Shown here: piece by piece, positions 44,369 through 53,099 of the stretch
Position numbering within the stretch: position 1 is the stretch's first letter
How the letters are laid out: every line of letters begins with the position of its first letter
DNA from: Martinezella lusitana
Lineage (GTDB): Bacteria > Pseudomonadota > Alphaproteobacteria > Rhizobiales > Rhizobiaceae
DNA: 64,000 nt
Reading direction: 5' to 3'
NCBI RefSeq assembly: GCF_010668395.1
Contig: NZ_WUEY01000027.1
Location: forward strand, 1 to 64,000
Notes under the pieces: model-generated
The model's input: only the letters and a program-made list of their open reading frames with translations
Told to the model about the DNA's origin: nothing
Databases searched by the model: none
Program-made: the position numbers and the translations under genes

Positions 44369-45208
44369 CTATTCGGCGGCAACAAGGCGGGCGGAACGGG
44401 TGCCTGTCGACAGACCGCGCACCAGGGTCGCAACAGCCTGGATGGTGTCGGCCGTCGCCTTACCATCCTTGGTGAGGCTGGTGGCGATCTGGTTGACGAT
44501 CGCCGTGCCGACGACGACGCCATCGGCAGACGCGCCGATCAGCTTGGCGTGCTCGGCCGTCTTGACGCCGAAGCCGACGCAAACCGGCAGTTCCGTATGC
44601 TGCTTGATGCGCTTGACGGCGCCAGAGACCAGCGACGGATCCGGCAGCGCCGAACCGGTGATGCCGTTCATCGAGACGTAATAGACGAAGCCCGACGTGT
44701 TTTGCAGAACCGTCGGCAAGCGCTTGTCATCGGTGGTCGGCGTTGCCAGGCGGATGAAGTTGATGCCCTTGCGGATGGCGGGAATGCAAAGCTCGTCATC
44801 CATTTCCGGCGGCAGATCGACGACGATCAGGCCGTCGATGCCGGCGGCAAGCGCGTCATCGAGGAACTTTTCGACGCCGTAGATATAGATCGGATTGTAG
44901 TAGCCCATCATCACGATCGGCGTGTCGGCATCGACTTTACGGAAATCGGCTGCGAGCTGCAGCGTCTTCTTCAGCGTCTGGCCGGCCTTCAAGGCGCGCT
45001 GGCCGGCAAGCTGGATCGCCGGGCCATCGGCCATGGGATCGGAAAAGGGCATGCCGAGTTCGATGACGTCGGCACCGGCTTCCGGCAGCGCCTTCATGAT
45101 GCCGAGCGAGGTCTCGTAATCGGGATCGCCGCCCATGAAATAGGTGACGAGTGCCGGGCGGCCTTCAGCCTTCAGAGCGGCGAAGCGTTTGTCCATACGT
45201 GCGGTCAT
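44369..45208 (-). CDS. trpA: Tryptophan synthase alpha chain
   Basis: 279-aa barrel enzyme cleaving indole-3-glycerol phosphate. Catalytic Glu50 and Asp61 are in VIELGMPFSDPMADG; the phosphate loop GFGVKTAEH is present. It starts 10 bp after trpB, consistent with the alpha2beta2 complex being made from one transcript. Confidence 0.98.
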   Translation of the reverse strand: MTARMDKRFAALKAEGRPALVTYFMGGDPDYETSLGIMKALPEAGADVIELGMPFSDPMADGPAIQLAGQRALKAGQTLKKTLQLAADFRKVDADTPIVMMGYYNPIYIYGVEKFLDDALAAGIDGLIVVDLPPEMDDELCIPAIRKGINFIRLATPTTDDKRLPTVLQNTSGFVYYVSMNGITGSALPDPSLVSGAVKRIKQHTELPVCVGFGVKTAEHAKLIGASADGVVVGTAIVNQIATSLTKDGKATADTIQAVATLVRGLSTGTRSARLVAAE

Positions 45209-45218
45209 GGCGTCTAAC

Positions 45219-46433
45219 TCACATTCCCAGAATCTTGCCGACGGTGAAGATGTCCTTGTCGCCGCGGCCGGAGAGGTTCATCAGGATGATCTCGTCCTTG
45301 CCCATCTTCGGGGCGCGCTTGATGACTTCGGCCAGCGCATGACTCGGCTCCAGCGCCGGAATGATGCCTTCGAGGCGCGTCAGCGTCTGGAAGGCTTCCA
45401 GCGCCTCATGATCCATGATCGGCACGTATTCGGCGCGGCCCATATCGTTCAGCCAGGAATGTTCCGGACCGATGCCGGGATAGTCGAGGCCGGCCGAGAT
45501 CGAATGGCCTTCCTTGATCTGGCCGTCGCCATCCTGCAGCAGGTAGGTACGGTTGCCGTGCAGCACGCCGGGCGAACCGGCGGTGATCGAGGCGCAATGC
45601 TCGTCGCCCTGCAGCCCCTTGCCGCCGGCTTCGACGCCGACGATCTTGACGCCTTCGTCATCGAGGAAGGGATGGAAGATGCCGATGGCGTTCGAACCAC
45701 CGCCGACGGCAGCGATGACGAGATCCGGCAGGCGGCCTTCGGCCTCCAGGATCTGCGCACGGGCTTCAGTGCCGATCACGGCCTGGAAATCGCGGACCAT
45801 TTCCGGATAGGGATGCGGGCCGGCTGCCGTACCGATCAGATAATAGGTATCGTCGACATTGGTGACCCAGTCGCGAAGGGCCTCGTTCATGGCGTCCTTC
45901 AGCGTGCCGCTGCCGGCCGTCACCGGAATGACCTCGGCGCCCAGCAGCTTCATGCGGAAGACGTTCGGCGCCTGGCGCTCGACATCGGTCGCGCCCATGT
46001 AGACGACGCAGGGCAGGCCGAAGCGGGCGGCAACCGTCGCCGATGCCACGCCATGCTGGCCGGCGCCGGTTTCGGCGATGATGCGGGTCTTGCCCATGCG
46101 CTTGGCGAGCAGGATCTGGCCGATGCAATTGTTGATCTTGTGCGAGCCGGTGTGGTTCAGCTCCTCGCGCTTGAAATAGATCTTCGCGCCGCCAAGCTCG
46201 GCCGTCAGGCGCTCGGCGAAATAAAGCGGGCTCGGGCGGCCGATATAGTGCGTGCCGAGAGACTTCAGTTCCGCCTGGAAGGCCGGATCGTCCTTTGCCT
46301 TGTTCCATTCCTCCTGCAGATCCAGGATCAGCGGCATCAGTGTTTCGGCTACGAAACGACCGCCGTAAATGCCGAAACGACCGTCCTCATCAGGACCGGC
46401 GCGGAAGGAATTGGGTTTGGGCGTCTGGTTCAC
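45219..46433 (-). CDS. trpB: Tryptophan synthase beta chain
   Basis: 404-aa PLP enzyme joining indole and serine. The PLP-binding Lys99 is in NHTGSHKINN and the phosphate loop is GGGSNAIG. It starts with GTG, overlapping the trpF stop as GTGA, so translation is probably coupled. Confidence 0.98.
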   Translation of the reverse strand: MNQTPKPNSFRAGPDEDGRFGIYGGRFVAETLMPLILDLQEEWNKAKDDPAFQAELKSLGTHYIGRPSPLYFAERLTAELGGAKIYFKREELNHTGSHKINNCIGQILLAKRMGKTRIIAETGAGQHGVASATVAARFGLPCVVYMGATDVERQAPNVFRMKLLGAEVIPVTAGSGTLKDAMNEALRDWVTNVDDTYYLIGTAAGPHPYPEMVRDFQAVIGTEARAQILEAEGRLPDLVIAAVGGGSNAIGIFHPFLDDEGVKIVGVEAGGKGLQGDEHCASITAGSPGVLHGNRTYLLQDGDGQIKEGHSISAGLDYPGIGPEHSWLNDMGRAEYVPIMDHEALEAFQTLTRLEGIIPALEPSHALAEVIKRAPKMGKDEIILMNLSGRGDKDIFTVGKILGM

Positions 46434-47104
46434 TCTCTACTCCCTGCTGCCGGTTCCGGCAGACATGCTTCTGCAAAAGCGTCGAAAAACTGGTCGATCT
46501 TGCCTAGATCCTTCACGCCCGGCGCACTTTCCAGCGCCGAGGAAAGATCGATGCCGGTGGCCTTGGTGGAAGCCAGCGCCTCGGCGACATTGTCCTTGTT
46601 GACGCCGCCCGACAGCATGTAGTCCACGCGATCGTCGACCCAGCTCATCAGGCTCCAATCGAAGGATATGCCGTTTCCGCCCGGCAGCTCCGAGCCGACA
46701 GGCGGCTTGGCATCGAACAGGAAGCGGTCGGCAATGCCGATATAGGATTCCACCCGCTTCAGATCGTCGGCCTCGCGCACCGACATGGCCTTCATGACGG
46801 GCACATTATGGACGGCTTTGATGGTCAGCACGCGCTCCGGGCTTTCGTTGCCATGGAGCTGCAGCATATCCGGCTTCACCAGCGCCATGATCTCATCGAG
46901 ATCGTCGTTGCTGGGATTGACCGTGACAGCAACGATCTTCGCCTTGCCGCGCGCGCGCTCCGCCAGCTGGCCGGCGAGATCCGGCTCGATATAGCGCGGG
47001 CTCTTTTCAAAGAAGATGAAACCGATGTGGGTAGCGCCGCGCTCAAGCGCACGATCCACCGCTTCCGGCGTCTTCAGACCACAAATTTTGATATCGGGGC
47101 TCAT
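46430..47104 (-). CDS. trpF: Phosphoribosylanthranilate isomerase
   Basis: 224-aa barrel isomerase, third step of tryptophan synthesis. The general base Cys8 is in KICGLKT and the acid Asp, near residue 186, in GIDLSSALE. The ATG at 47104 is the family start; the upstream frame (to 47395) runs into a repeat element. First gene of the trpFBA-accD-folC operon. Confidence 0.97.
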   Translation of the reverse strand: MSPDIKICGLKTPEAVDRALERGATHIGFIFFEKSPRYIEPDLAGQLAERARGKAKIVAVTVNPSNDDLDEIMALVKPDMLQLHGNESPERVLTIKAVHNVPVMKAMSVREADDLKRVESYIGIADRFLFDAKPPVGSELPGGNGISFDWSLMSWVDDRVDYMLSGGVNKDNVAEALASTKATGIDLSSALESAPGVKDLGKIDQFFDAFAEACLPEPAAGSRE

Positions 47105-47204
47105 GGCAGCGGAGTGACACGAAATTTCAAAAGAGTCGAGCCTAAAGGCGACGTTGGCGGGATTTTTGCGTGGTTCCAGGACCATCGCGCATGAAATAAA
47201 AGTG

Positions 47205-47338
47205 CCCCTCACCCCAGCCCTCTCCCCGTTTCGACGGGGAGAGGGAGCGACAGCGCCAAACTCCTTCGCCCCGCGTGCGGGGAGAAGGTGGACGCGAACA
47301 GTTGAGCGAAGCGAAACTGTGAGAGGACGGATGAGGGG
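47205..47338. repeat. RIME-like mosaic palindromic repeat, copy 2
   Basis: Opens with CCCCTCACCCC and closes with GATGAGGGG, with internal hairpins CTCCCCGT/ACGGGGAGAG and CTTCGCCCCGC/GCGGGGAGAAG. It is related to 20990-21133 but has a different right module. It occupies the region upstream of trpF. Confidence 0.7.
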
Positions 47339-47401
47339 TTCGCCTATCCATATGCAATTGCCCCGAACACATCTTTCCACTTCCTCCATCGGCATATGCG
47401 A

Positions 47402-48163
47402 TCAATCAAAATCGATCGCGTGCAGCTGGCTGCCGTGGCGCTTCAGCCAGGCCTTGGCCTCGTCCATGTCGGGGCAAAGCTTGCGGCAGAGCGCCCAGAA
47501 GCGCGGGCCGTGGTTCATTTCCTTCAGATGCGCGACCTCGTGGGCCGCGAGGTAATCGATGACCAGCGGCGGCGCCATGACGATGCGCCAGGAGAAGCTG
47601 AGGTTCCCCTGCGAGGAGCAGGAGCCCCAGCGGCTGCGGGTATCCTTCATGGTGATGGAGGTGACCGTGGCGCGGATGGCGCCCGCGTGCACTGCGACAA
47701 GCCTTTCCAGATCGGCGCGGGCTTCCTTCTTCAGGAAGGTGGCGATGCGGCGGCCGGCATGTTCCGGCAGGCCGCTGACGCGCAGCACCGGCAGGCCGTC
47801 CACGGTAATGGCCTCGGTGAGGCCGCGCAGGCTGCCGGTGTGCTCGATCCGATGACGCACGCCGCGCAGGAGGATTTCGCTGCCGCTGCGCAGGCTGGTG
47901 TCGACCGAGAATTTCGCGAGCTTCGTCAGCAGCCAGCCCTGATGCCGGTCGAGAAAGGCATTGACCTCGCGGGCGGCCAGGCCGCGCGGTATGGTCATCT
48001 TCAGCGCCCGTCCGCCGGGCTCGATCCGGAGCGTGATGCGGGTCGCCCGCTCGTGCTGGCGGATCGTCAGCGGCATCAGCCGGCCGGCGACATCGAGGGT
48101 GCGCGTTTCCGGCGCAGGCGGCTTGGGGGGAGATCTTCGGGATCTGGACAGAAGCGGAAACAT
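47402..48163 (-). CDS. YgjP-type M48 metallopeptidase
   Basis: 253 aa. The zinc motif is HEVAHLKEMNHGPRFW near residue 205 (HExxH plus a third His five residues later), typical of the YgjP/WLM-like family (former DUF45). The family has no well-established substrate. No signal peptide is seen, so it is probably cytoplasmic. The start is ATG 48163. The terminator of the upstream gene separates the two. Confidence 0.88.
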   Translation of the reverse strand: MFPLLSRSRRSPPKPPAPETRTLDVAGRLMPLTIRQHERATRITLRIEPGGRALKMTIPRGLAAREVNAFLDRHQGWLLTKLAKFSVDTSLRSGSEILLRGVRHRIEHTGSLRGLTEAITVDGLPVLRVSGLPEHAGRRIATFLKKEARADLERLVAVHAGAIRATVTSITMKDTRSRWGSCSSQGNLSFSWRIVMAPPLVIDYLAAHEVAHLKEMNHGPRFWALCRKLCPDMDEAKAWLKRHGSQLHAIDFD

Positions 48164-48199
48164 AGAGGCAGTTTTATACGATTCGGGCTGATATCTGGC

Positions 48200-48231
48200 A
48201 AAGAAAAACCGGCATCACAGGATGCCGGTTT
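48200..48231 (-). terminator. Terminator of the DUF2852 gene
   Basis: Read on the minus strand, AAACCGGCAT pairs with ATGCCGGTTT around a 6-nt loop, and the hairpin is followed by TTTCTTTG. It starts 22 bp past the stop of the DUF2852 gene. Confidence 0.85.
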
Positions 48232-48253
48232 CGATTGTGCGGCGTGACCGCGA

Positions 48254-48694
48254 TCACGGCGTCTGGAACTCCGTCACCGGGCCGCCATTGTTGTCGCTGC
48301 GCTTGACGTTGTTGCGCTCGCGCATGAAGCGGTCGAACTCGTCCTGGTCCTTGGCGCGACGCAGCTCGCGGACGTAGCTGTCGAATTCGGCACGCATCTC
48401 GTCCAGCTTGCGGCGCTCCTGCTCGAGACGCTCAAGCTCAGCCTTGCGCCAGTCGTCAAAAGCGACGTTGCCGGTGGAGAAGGAGTGACGGTGACGACCG
48501 CGATGACGGCCACAGCCGGCAAACACGCCATCGGCCCTTTCATTCACATCCCGTTTGAAATCCCGCAAACGTTCCCCGAAGAGAATGTAGGCAAGCATGG
48601 CAAAGCCCAGCGGCCAAAAGACCACGAAGCCAAGTACCATCAGGGCAATAGTAGCCGGAGTCCAATCCGGGCGAAGCAATGCAGATTGGTTCAT
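48254..48694 (-). CDS. DUF2852 domain-containing protein
   Basis: 146 aa. One or two N-terminal membrane segments (IALMVLGFVVFWPLGFAMLAY) are followed by a His/Arg-rich stretch (GRHRGRHRHS) and a charged coiled coil (LERLEQERRKLDEMRAEF). This matches DUF2852 of Rhizobiales; function unknown. ATG 48694 with GAGGAT upstream is preferred to a GTG at 48712. Confidence 0.88.
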   Translation of the reverse strand: MNQSALLRPDWTPATIALMVLGFVVFWPLGFAMLAYILFGERLRDFKRDVNERADGVFAGCGRHRGRHRHSFSTGNVAFDDWRKAELERLEQERRKLDEMRAEFDSYVRELRRAKDQDEFDRFMRERNNVKRSDNNGGPVTEFQTP

Positions 48695-48896
48695 CGTGAG
48701 GTATCCTCGCACGGCGCATCGCCCCTCGACCGATATTGATCAATGGTAAGGCTTCTGCGCGGTTTTTAAAGCTCTACTGCATCTCAGCGCGTTCCAAGGA
48801 CGCGCGGCGCGGCAAACGGCCCGATCATCTGCGGTACCGCTGGAATCGAGATGGTAACCTCTTCGTGAGCCTTCAATAGTATCGCCGGACGGAATC

Positions 48897-48925
48897 GGAC
48901 AAGTGCTTGAATTCGCGCCTATAAT
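48897..48925 (+). promoter_or_regulatory. Promoter candidate for a small RNA
   Basis: GGACAA (48897-48902) and a consensus TATAAT (48920-48925) are separated by 17 bp. The -35 match is moderate, the -10 perfect. No gene on the plus strand follows within 5 kb; the terminator at 48951-49003 does. Confidence 0.45.
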
Positions 48926-48931
48926 TCAACA

Positions 48932-49003
48932 AAAGCTAATATTTTGCACCGGCGGAGCGCGACGATATTCTTCGAACATCGGCGCGCCTCGCCGTTTTAT
49001 TTT
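48932..49003 (+). ncRNA. Candidate intergenic small RNA with its own terminator
   Basis: About 72 nt from the predicted start (7 nt after the TATAAT) to the end of a T-run. The 3' half forms a long hairpin: GGCGG (48951-48955) pairs with TCGCC (48989-48993), GCGCG with CGCGC, and CGAT (48963-48966) with ATCG (48978-48981), followed by TTTTATTTT (48995-49003). The T-run is only on the plus strand, where no upstream gene needs a terminator. The unpaired 5' part is A/T-rich. No known sRNA family was recognised. Confidence 0.45.
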
Positions 49004-49048
49004 GCGTGCTCCCAAAAAGGAGCGGTGATTTTGGGTGCAAACACGCGC

Positions 49049-50326
49049 TCAGGCGGATTTGCCGCCCTTGATGACCCGCTTGACGACCGATCGGCCGGCG
49101 CGCGCGTGCTGGCGCGTGAAGGCCAGAATGCGCGGTGCAATCTCGCGGCGGAAGCGCGAGCCGTTGAAGACGCCGTAGTGGCCGACATCCGGCTGCAGAT
49201 AGTGCATCCGCATGTGCTCGGGAATGCTGGTGCAGATGGTCTGCGCCGCATGCGTCTGGCCGACGCCTGAAATATCGTCGTTCTCGCCTTCGACGGTCAG
49301 CAGCGCGACGTTGCGGATGGCCGAGGGATCGACGCGCTGGCCGCGATGCATGAGCTCGCCCTTGGGAAGCGCATGCTTGATGAACACCTGATCGACGGTC
49401 TGCAGGTAGAATTCCGCCGTCAGATCCATGACGGCAAGATATTCGTCATAGAAATCACGGTGCTTTTCGGCAGGCTCGCCGTCATTCTTGACGAGATGGA
49501 CGAAGAAATCCTTGTGGGCGATCATATGGCGGTCGAGGTTCATCGACATGAAGCCGGAAAGCTGCAGGAAACCGGGATAGACAGGCCGCATGAAGCCCGG
49601 CTGCGGCCAGGGCACGTTCATGACGACGTTGTCGGCAAACCATTCCAGCGGCTTTTCCTTGGCGAGCTGGTTGACCGCCGTCGGATTGATGCGGGTGTCG
49701 ATCGGGCCGCCCATCAGCGTCATCGACGAGGGCGCCAGGCGATCGCCGGCCGCTTCCATCACCGCGGCGGCGGCGAGAACCGGCACCGACGGCTGACAGA
49801 CTGCGACGACATGGGTGTCCGGCCCGAGGTGGTGCAGCATCTCGATGACGTAATCGATATAGTCCTCCAGATCGAAGGTGCCTTCGGTCATCGGCACCAT
49901 GCGGGCATCGATCCAGTCGGTGATATAGACGTCGGCGCCCGGCAGCAGGGCTTCGACGGTGCCACGCAACAGCGTCGCATAGTGGCCCGACATCGGCGCG
50001 ACGATGAGGATGCGCGGATCGGTGCCGTGGCCTGCGGGCAGGCTACGCTCGAAATGGATAAGATTGCAGAAGGGCTTCTTCCAGACGATCTTTTCATGAA
50101 CAGAGACCGGCTTGCCTTCGATCTGCGTCTCGTGCAACCCGAATTCCGGCTTGCCGTAGCGTCTGGTCGTGCGCTCGAAGACCTCGAGGCTGGCCGTCAA
50201 CGTGCGGCCGAACACCGTATGGGACAGCGGATTGAGCGGGTTGGCATAGGCCAGGCGCATCATGTCGGCCGCTGCGCGGAAGGGAGCGAGAGCGGCGTGG
50301 TTGAGTTCGTAAAACTGATAAAACAT
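49049..50326 (-). CDS. phaZ: Intracellular polyhydroxyalkanoate depolymerase
   Basis: 425 aa, the length of intracellular PhaZ. It degrades stored poly-3-hydroxybutyrate. The nucleophile region reads VAVCQPSVP with Cys177 in place of the usual lipase Ser, as in Ralstonia i-PhaZ; the C-terminal catalytic His is in PDVGHYGVFNGSRF. I chose ATG 50326 (MFYQFYELNH, family start) over a frame extended to 50380. The gene stands alone. Confidence 0.94.
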   Translation of the reverse strand: MFYQFYELNHAALAPFRAAADMMRLAYANPLNPLSHTVFGRTLTASLEVFERTTRRYGKPEFGLHETQIEGKPVSVHEKIVWKKPFCNLIHFERSLPAGHGTDPRILIVAPMSGHYATLLRGTVEALLPGADVYITDWIDARMVPMTEGTFDLEDYIDYVIEMLHHLGPDTHVVAVCQPSVPVLAAAAVMEAAGDRLAPSSMTLMGGPIDTRINPTAVNQLAKEKPLEWFADNVVMNVPWPQPGFMRPVYPGFLQLSGFMSMNLDRHMIAHKDFFVHLVKNDGEPAEKHRDFYDEYLAVMDLTAEFYLQTVDQVFIKHALPKGELMHRGQRVDPSAIRNVALLTVEGENDDISGVGQTHAAQTICTSIPEHMRMHYLQPDVGHYGVFNGSRFRREIAPRILAFTRQHARAGRSVVKRVIKGGKSA

Positions 50327-50550
50327 GGGGGCTTTGCCTTTCGTGACGCGGGTTGCAAACCCGCACATCACCTGGATCATGGAAACGCACGCGCCTTGCG
50401 TGTCGCTGCTTTCACTGCGGCGCTCCTCCGGTCGCGCTGTGCAGCAGGATGATCACGGCTCCGCGGGCGCGATCCTCATCCTTTAAGCTCTTACTATCGA
50501 AGCTAGCAGCTTTTGCTGCAGAGCAACATAAGTACAACGGCTCTTTCTAT

Positions 50551-50580
50551 AAAAAACGCCGGAGAATCGCTTCTCCGGCA
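50551..50580 (-). terminator. Terminator of the FAH-family hydrolase gene
   Basis: GCCGGAGAA (50558-50566) pairs with TTCTCCGGC (50571-50579). Read on the minus strand the stem is followed by GTTTTTTAT, 45 bp past the hydrolase stop. Confidence 0.88.
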
Positions 50581-50624
50581 TCAACAATGATCTCAAAAAG
50601 TTAAAGTTCCTGAGCTGAAGCGTC

Positions 50625-51467
50625 TCAGGCGTCCGCCAGGAAGGTCTGGCGCTGCGTGCCGAGGCCTTCCATGCCAAGCTCGACGACATCGCCCGGCTTC
50701 AGGTACTGCGGCGGCTTCATGCCCATGCCGACGCCGGGAGGCGTGCCGGTGGAGATGACGTCGCCCGGGTGCAGCGACATGAACTGGCTGAGATAGGAGA
50801 CGAGGAAGGCAACGCCGTAGACCATGGTCTTGGTCGAGCCATTCTGCATCATCTTGCCGTTGACCTTGAGCCACATGCCGAGATTCTGCGGATCGGCGAT
50901 CTCATCCCTGGTGACGAGCCAGGGGCCGATCGGGCCGAAGGTGTCGCAGGACTTGCCCTTGGTCCACTGTCCCGAGCGCTCCGTCTGAAAGGCGCGTTCG
51001 GAGACGTCGTGCGAGACGCAGTAACCGGCAACGTAATCCAGCGCATCGGCTTCGCTGACATACTTGGCCGTTTTGCCGATGACGACGCCGAGCTCGACTT
51101 CCCAGTCGGTCTTTTCAGAGCCGCGCGGGATCAGCACGTTGTCGTTCGGGCCGACGATCGCGGAGCTGGCCTTCATGAAGATGATCGGCTCGGGCGGCAC
51201 GGTGGCGCCGGTTTCGGCGGCGTGGTCGGAGAAGTTGAGACCGATGCAGATGAACTTGCCCGTACCGGCAACGCAGGCGCCGAGACGGCCTTCCGCCAGT
51301 TCGGGCAGACTTTTGGGATCGAGGGCGGCGATCTTTGCAAGACCTGCCGGCGAGATGGCCTCGCCGCCGATGTCGGCGACGTGAGCGGAGAGATCGCGGA
51401 TCTTGCCGTCGCTATCCAGAAGTGCCGGCTTTTCCTTGCCGACTTCGCCAACGCGCAACAGTTTCAT
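50625..51467 (-). CDS. Fumarylacetoacetate hydrolase family protein
   Basis: 280 aa. The FAH core has metal-binding acidic residues in DWEVELGVVIGK (near residue 120) and the motifs HDVSERAFQ and STGTPPGVG. Its length and the N-terminal KLLRVG domain resemble diketo-acid or ureidoglycolate/fuconate-type hydrolases, but the substrate cannot be read from sequence. It has its own terminator and a striking inverted repeat in front. Confidence 0.9.
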   Translation of the reverse strand: MKLLRVGEVGKEKPALLDSDGKIRDLSAHVADIGGEAISPAGLAKIAALDPKSLPELAEGRLGACVAGTGKFICIGLNFSDHAAETGATVPPEPIIFMKASSAIVGPNDNVLIPRGSEKTDWEVELGVVIGKTAKYVSEADALDYVAGYCVSHDVSERAFQTERSGQWTKGKSCDTFGPIGPWLVTRDEIADPQNLGMWLKVNGKMMQNGSTKTMVYGVAFLVSYLSQFMSLHPGDVISTGTPPGVGMGMKPPQYLKPGDVVELGMEGLGTQRQTFLADA

Positions 51468-51516
51468 GGATTTTCCTTCCCTGCATTTTCAAAGACGAGA
51501 TTGCCTATACGACAAG

Positions 51517-51562
51517 ATTGATGACACCATATATGAACGAATTATTCACCAGTGTCATCAAT
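51517..51562. promoter_or_regulatory. Long inverted repeat upstream of the FAH-family gene
   Basis: ATTGATGACAC (51517-51527) and its exact complement (51552-51562) flank 24 bp containing CATATATG. It lies 50-95 bp before the FAH gene start and 55 bp after the stop of the decarboxylase gene. There is no T-run on the minus strand, so a pair of regulator half-sites is more likely than a terminator. Confidence 0.5.
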
Positions 51563-51616
51563 CGATTTCGCGGAGCCTAGCATGGCTTGGCTGCGCACGC
51601 CGAAAAAACAGCCCGT

Positions 51617-53035
51617 TCAGCTCGCGGGCAACGATCTGGCGATTTCGACAATGACGTCGAAAGCCGTATCGATATCCTCCGCGGTCGACTCGAACTGGCC
51701 GGCCTGGAAGCGAATGACCAGCCGCCCGCCGACGCGGGTCTGCGTCAGGTAGATGCGGCCGTCATTGTTGATGGCGGTCAGCAGGCGCTGGGTATGGCCT
51801 TCCTGGTCAATGCCGGCGGGCGCCTTGTGATCGAAGGAGAACAGCGACAGGAACGGCTCGGTGACGATTTCGAAATCAGGCTCGGCGGCAAGCCGCTTAG
51901 CCAGATTCTGCGACCAGGACACATGGTTGCGGATCATCGTCCGCAACCCTTCCAAGCCGTGATAACGCAACAGGAACCAGAGCTTCAGCGCACGGAAGCG
52001 GCGGCCGAGCGGCACGGACCATTCCGAATAGTTGATGATGCCGTCATGGCCGTGGGTGCGCAGATATTCGGGCTGGATCGCCAGCGTGCGCACCAGGGTC
52101 TCCGGCTCGCGAACGAACTGGACGGAGCAATCGAACTGCGCGCCAAGCCATTTATGCGGGTTGAAGACGATGGAATCGGCCTGCTCGACGCCTTGCCAAA
52201 GCGGGCGGAATTCCGGGCAGATCATCGCCGAACCCGCCCAGGCGGCATCGACATGCACATAGAGGCCGTGTGCGTGGGCAACCTCCACAACGGCGGCGAT
52301 ATCGTCGCAGGCGCCGACGCTGGTGCCGCCGACGCAAGCGATGACGCCGGCCGGCAGCAATCCGGCCGCCCGGTCACGCTCGATGGCTGCGGCGAGCGTT
52401 TTCGGGTCCATGGCCTTGCTGGGACCGCCCGAGGGAATGCGCACCAGATTTTCATCGCCGACACCGGCAATCCAGATGGCGCGGTCGATGGAGGTGTGAA
52501 CCTGGTCGGTGGAATAGATGCGCACCGCCTTGTTGGCTGCCAGCCCTCGGCTGTTGCCCTGCCACTCCAGCGCTCTCTCGCGCATCACCAGGACGGCTGC
52601 AAGAGTTGCGGTCGAGGCTGAATCCTGGATGACGCCGGTGAAGGTTTCGGGCAAGCCGAGAGCCTGACGCAGCCAATCGACCACCTTGGTTTCAAGCTCG
52701 GTCGCGGACGGCGATGTCTGCCAGAGCATGCATTGGGCGGCGATGGCGCTGACCAGATATTCGGCAATCACCGAGACGGGAGCAGCATTGGCGGGAAAAT
52801 AGGCGAAGAAGCGTGGATGTTGCCAATGCGTCATGCCGGGCACGAGGATATCCTCAAAATCCTTGAAGATATCCTCCATCGCTTCGCCTGTTACCGGCGG
52901 GGAATCAGCGATATGCGCCGATATCTCGCCCGGCGCCATCTTCGCCCGTACCGGCCTGTCGCGAAGCGACGCGCGATAGTCCGCGCCCCAATTTGCCGCT
53001 TTCTCCGACCACTGCCGGAACTCTTCCCAATTCAT
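51617..53035 (-). CDS. PLP-dependent group II decarboxylase family protein
   Basis: 472 aa. The PLP-lysine motif NPHKWLG is near residue 300, preceded by HVDAAWAGS (cofactor-binding Asp). It resembles aromatic-L-amino-acid, glutamate or diaminobutyrate decarboxylases; substrate unknown. The ATG 53035 (MNWEEFRQW) is the family-like start; a longer frame to 53128 is not supported. The next gene upstream, on the same strand, is a GST-like reductase 64 bp away. Confidence 0.9.
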   Translation of the reverse strand: MNWEEFRQWSEKAANWGADYRASLRDRPVRAKMAPGEISAHIADSPPVTGEAMEDIFKDFEDILVPGMTHWQHPRFFAYFPANAAPVSVIAEYLVSAIAAQCMLWQTSPSATELETKVVDWLRQALGLPETFTGVIQDSASTATLAAVLVMRERALEWQGNSRGLAANKAVRIYSTDQVHTSIDRAIWIAGVGDENLVRIPSGGPSKAMDPKTLAAAIERDRAAGLLPAGVIACVGGTSVGACDDIAAVVEVAHAHGLYVHVDAAWAGSAMICPEFRPLWQGVEQADSIVFNPHKWLGAQFDCSVQFVREPETLVRTLAIQPEYLRTHGHDGIINYSEWSVPLGRRFRALKLWFLLRYHGLEGLRTMIRNHVSWSQNLAKRLAAEPDFEIVTEPFLSLFSFDHKAPAGIDQEGHTQRLLTAINNDGRIYLTQTRVGGRLVIRFQAGQFESTAEDIDTAFDVIVEIARSLPAS

Positions 53036-53099
53036 GACGATCCTCCCTGCTCTATCGAACGAGGCGGACCTTAGACCGGTTTTGGTATGTGGTCGAGTA

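Larger units (their letters stand above)
48695..49048. other. Intergenic region between the DUF2852 gene and phaZ
   Basis: 354 bp. The left part should hold the promoter of the minus-strand DUF2852 gene. The right part carries a plus-strand promoter-like pair and an orphan terminator, annotated separately as a candidate small RNA. No protein-coding frame is convincing. Confidence 0.6.

Noticed and set aside
51517..51562. Reading the inverted repeat as a terminator of the decarboxylase gene
   Set aside because: The loop would be 24 nt and no T-run follows on the minus strand.
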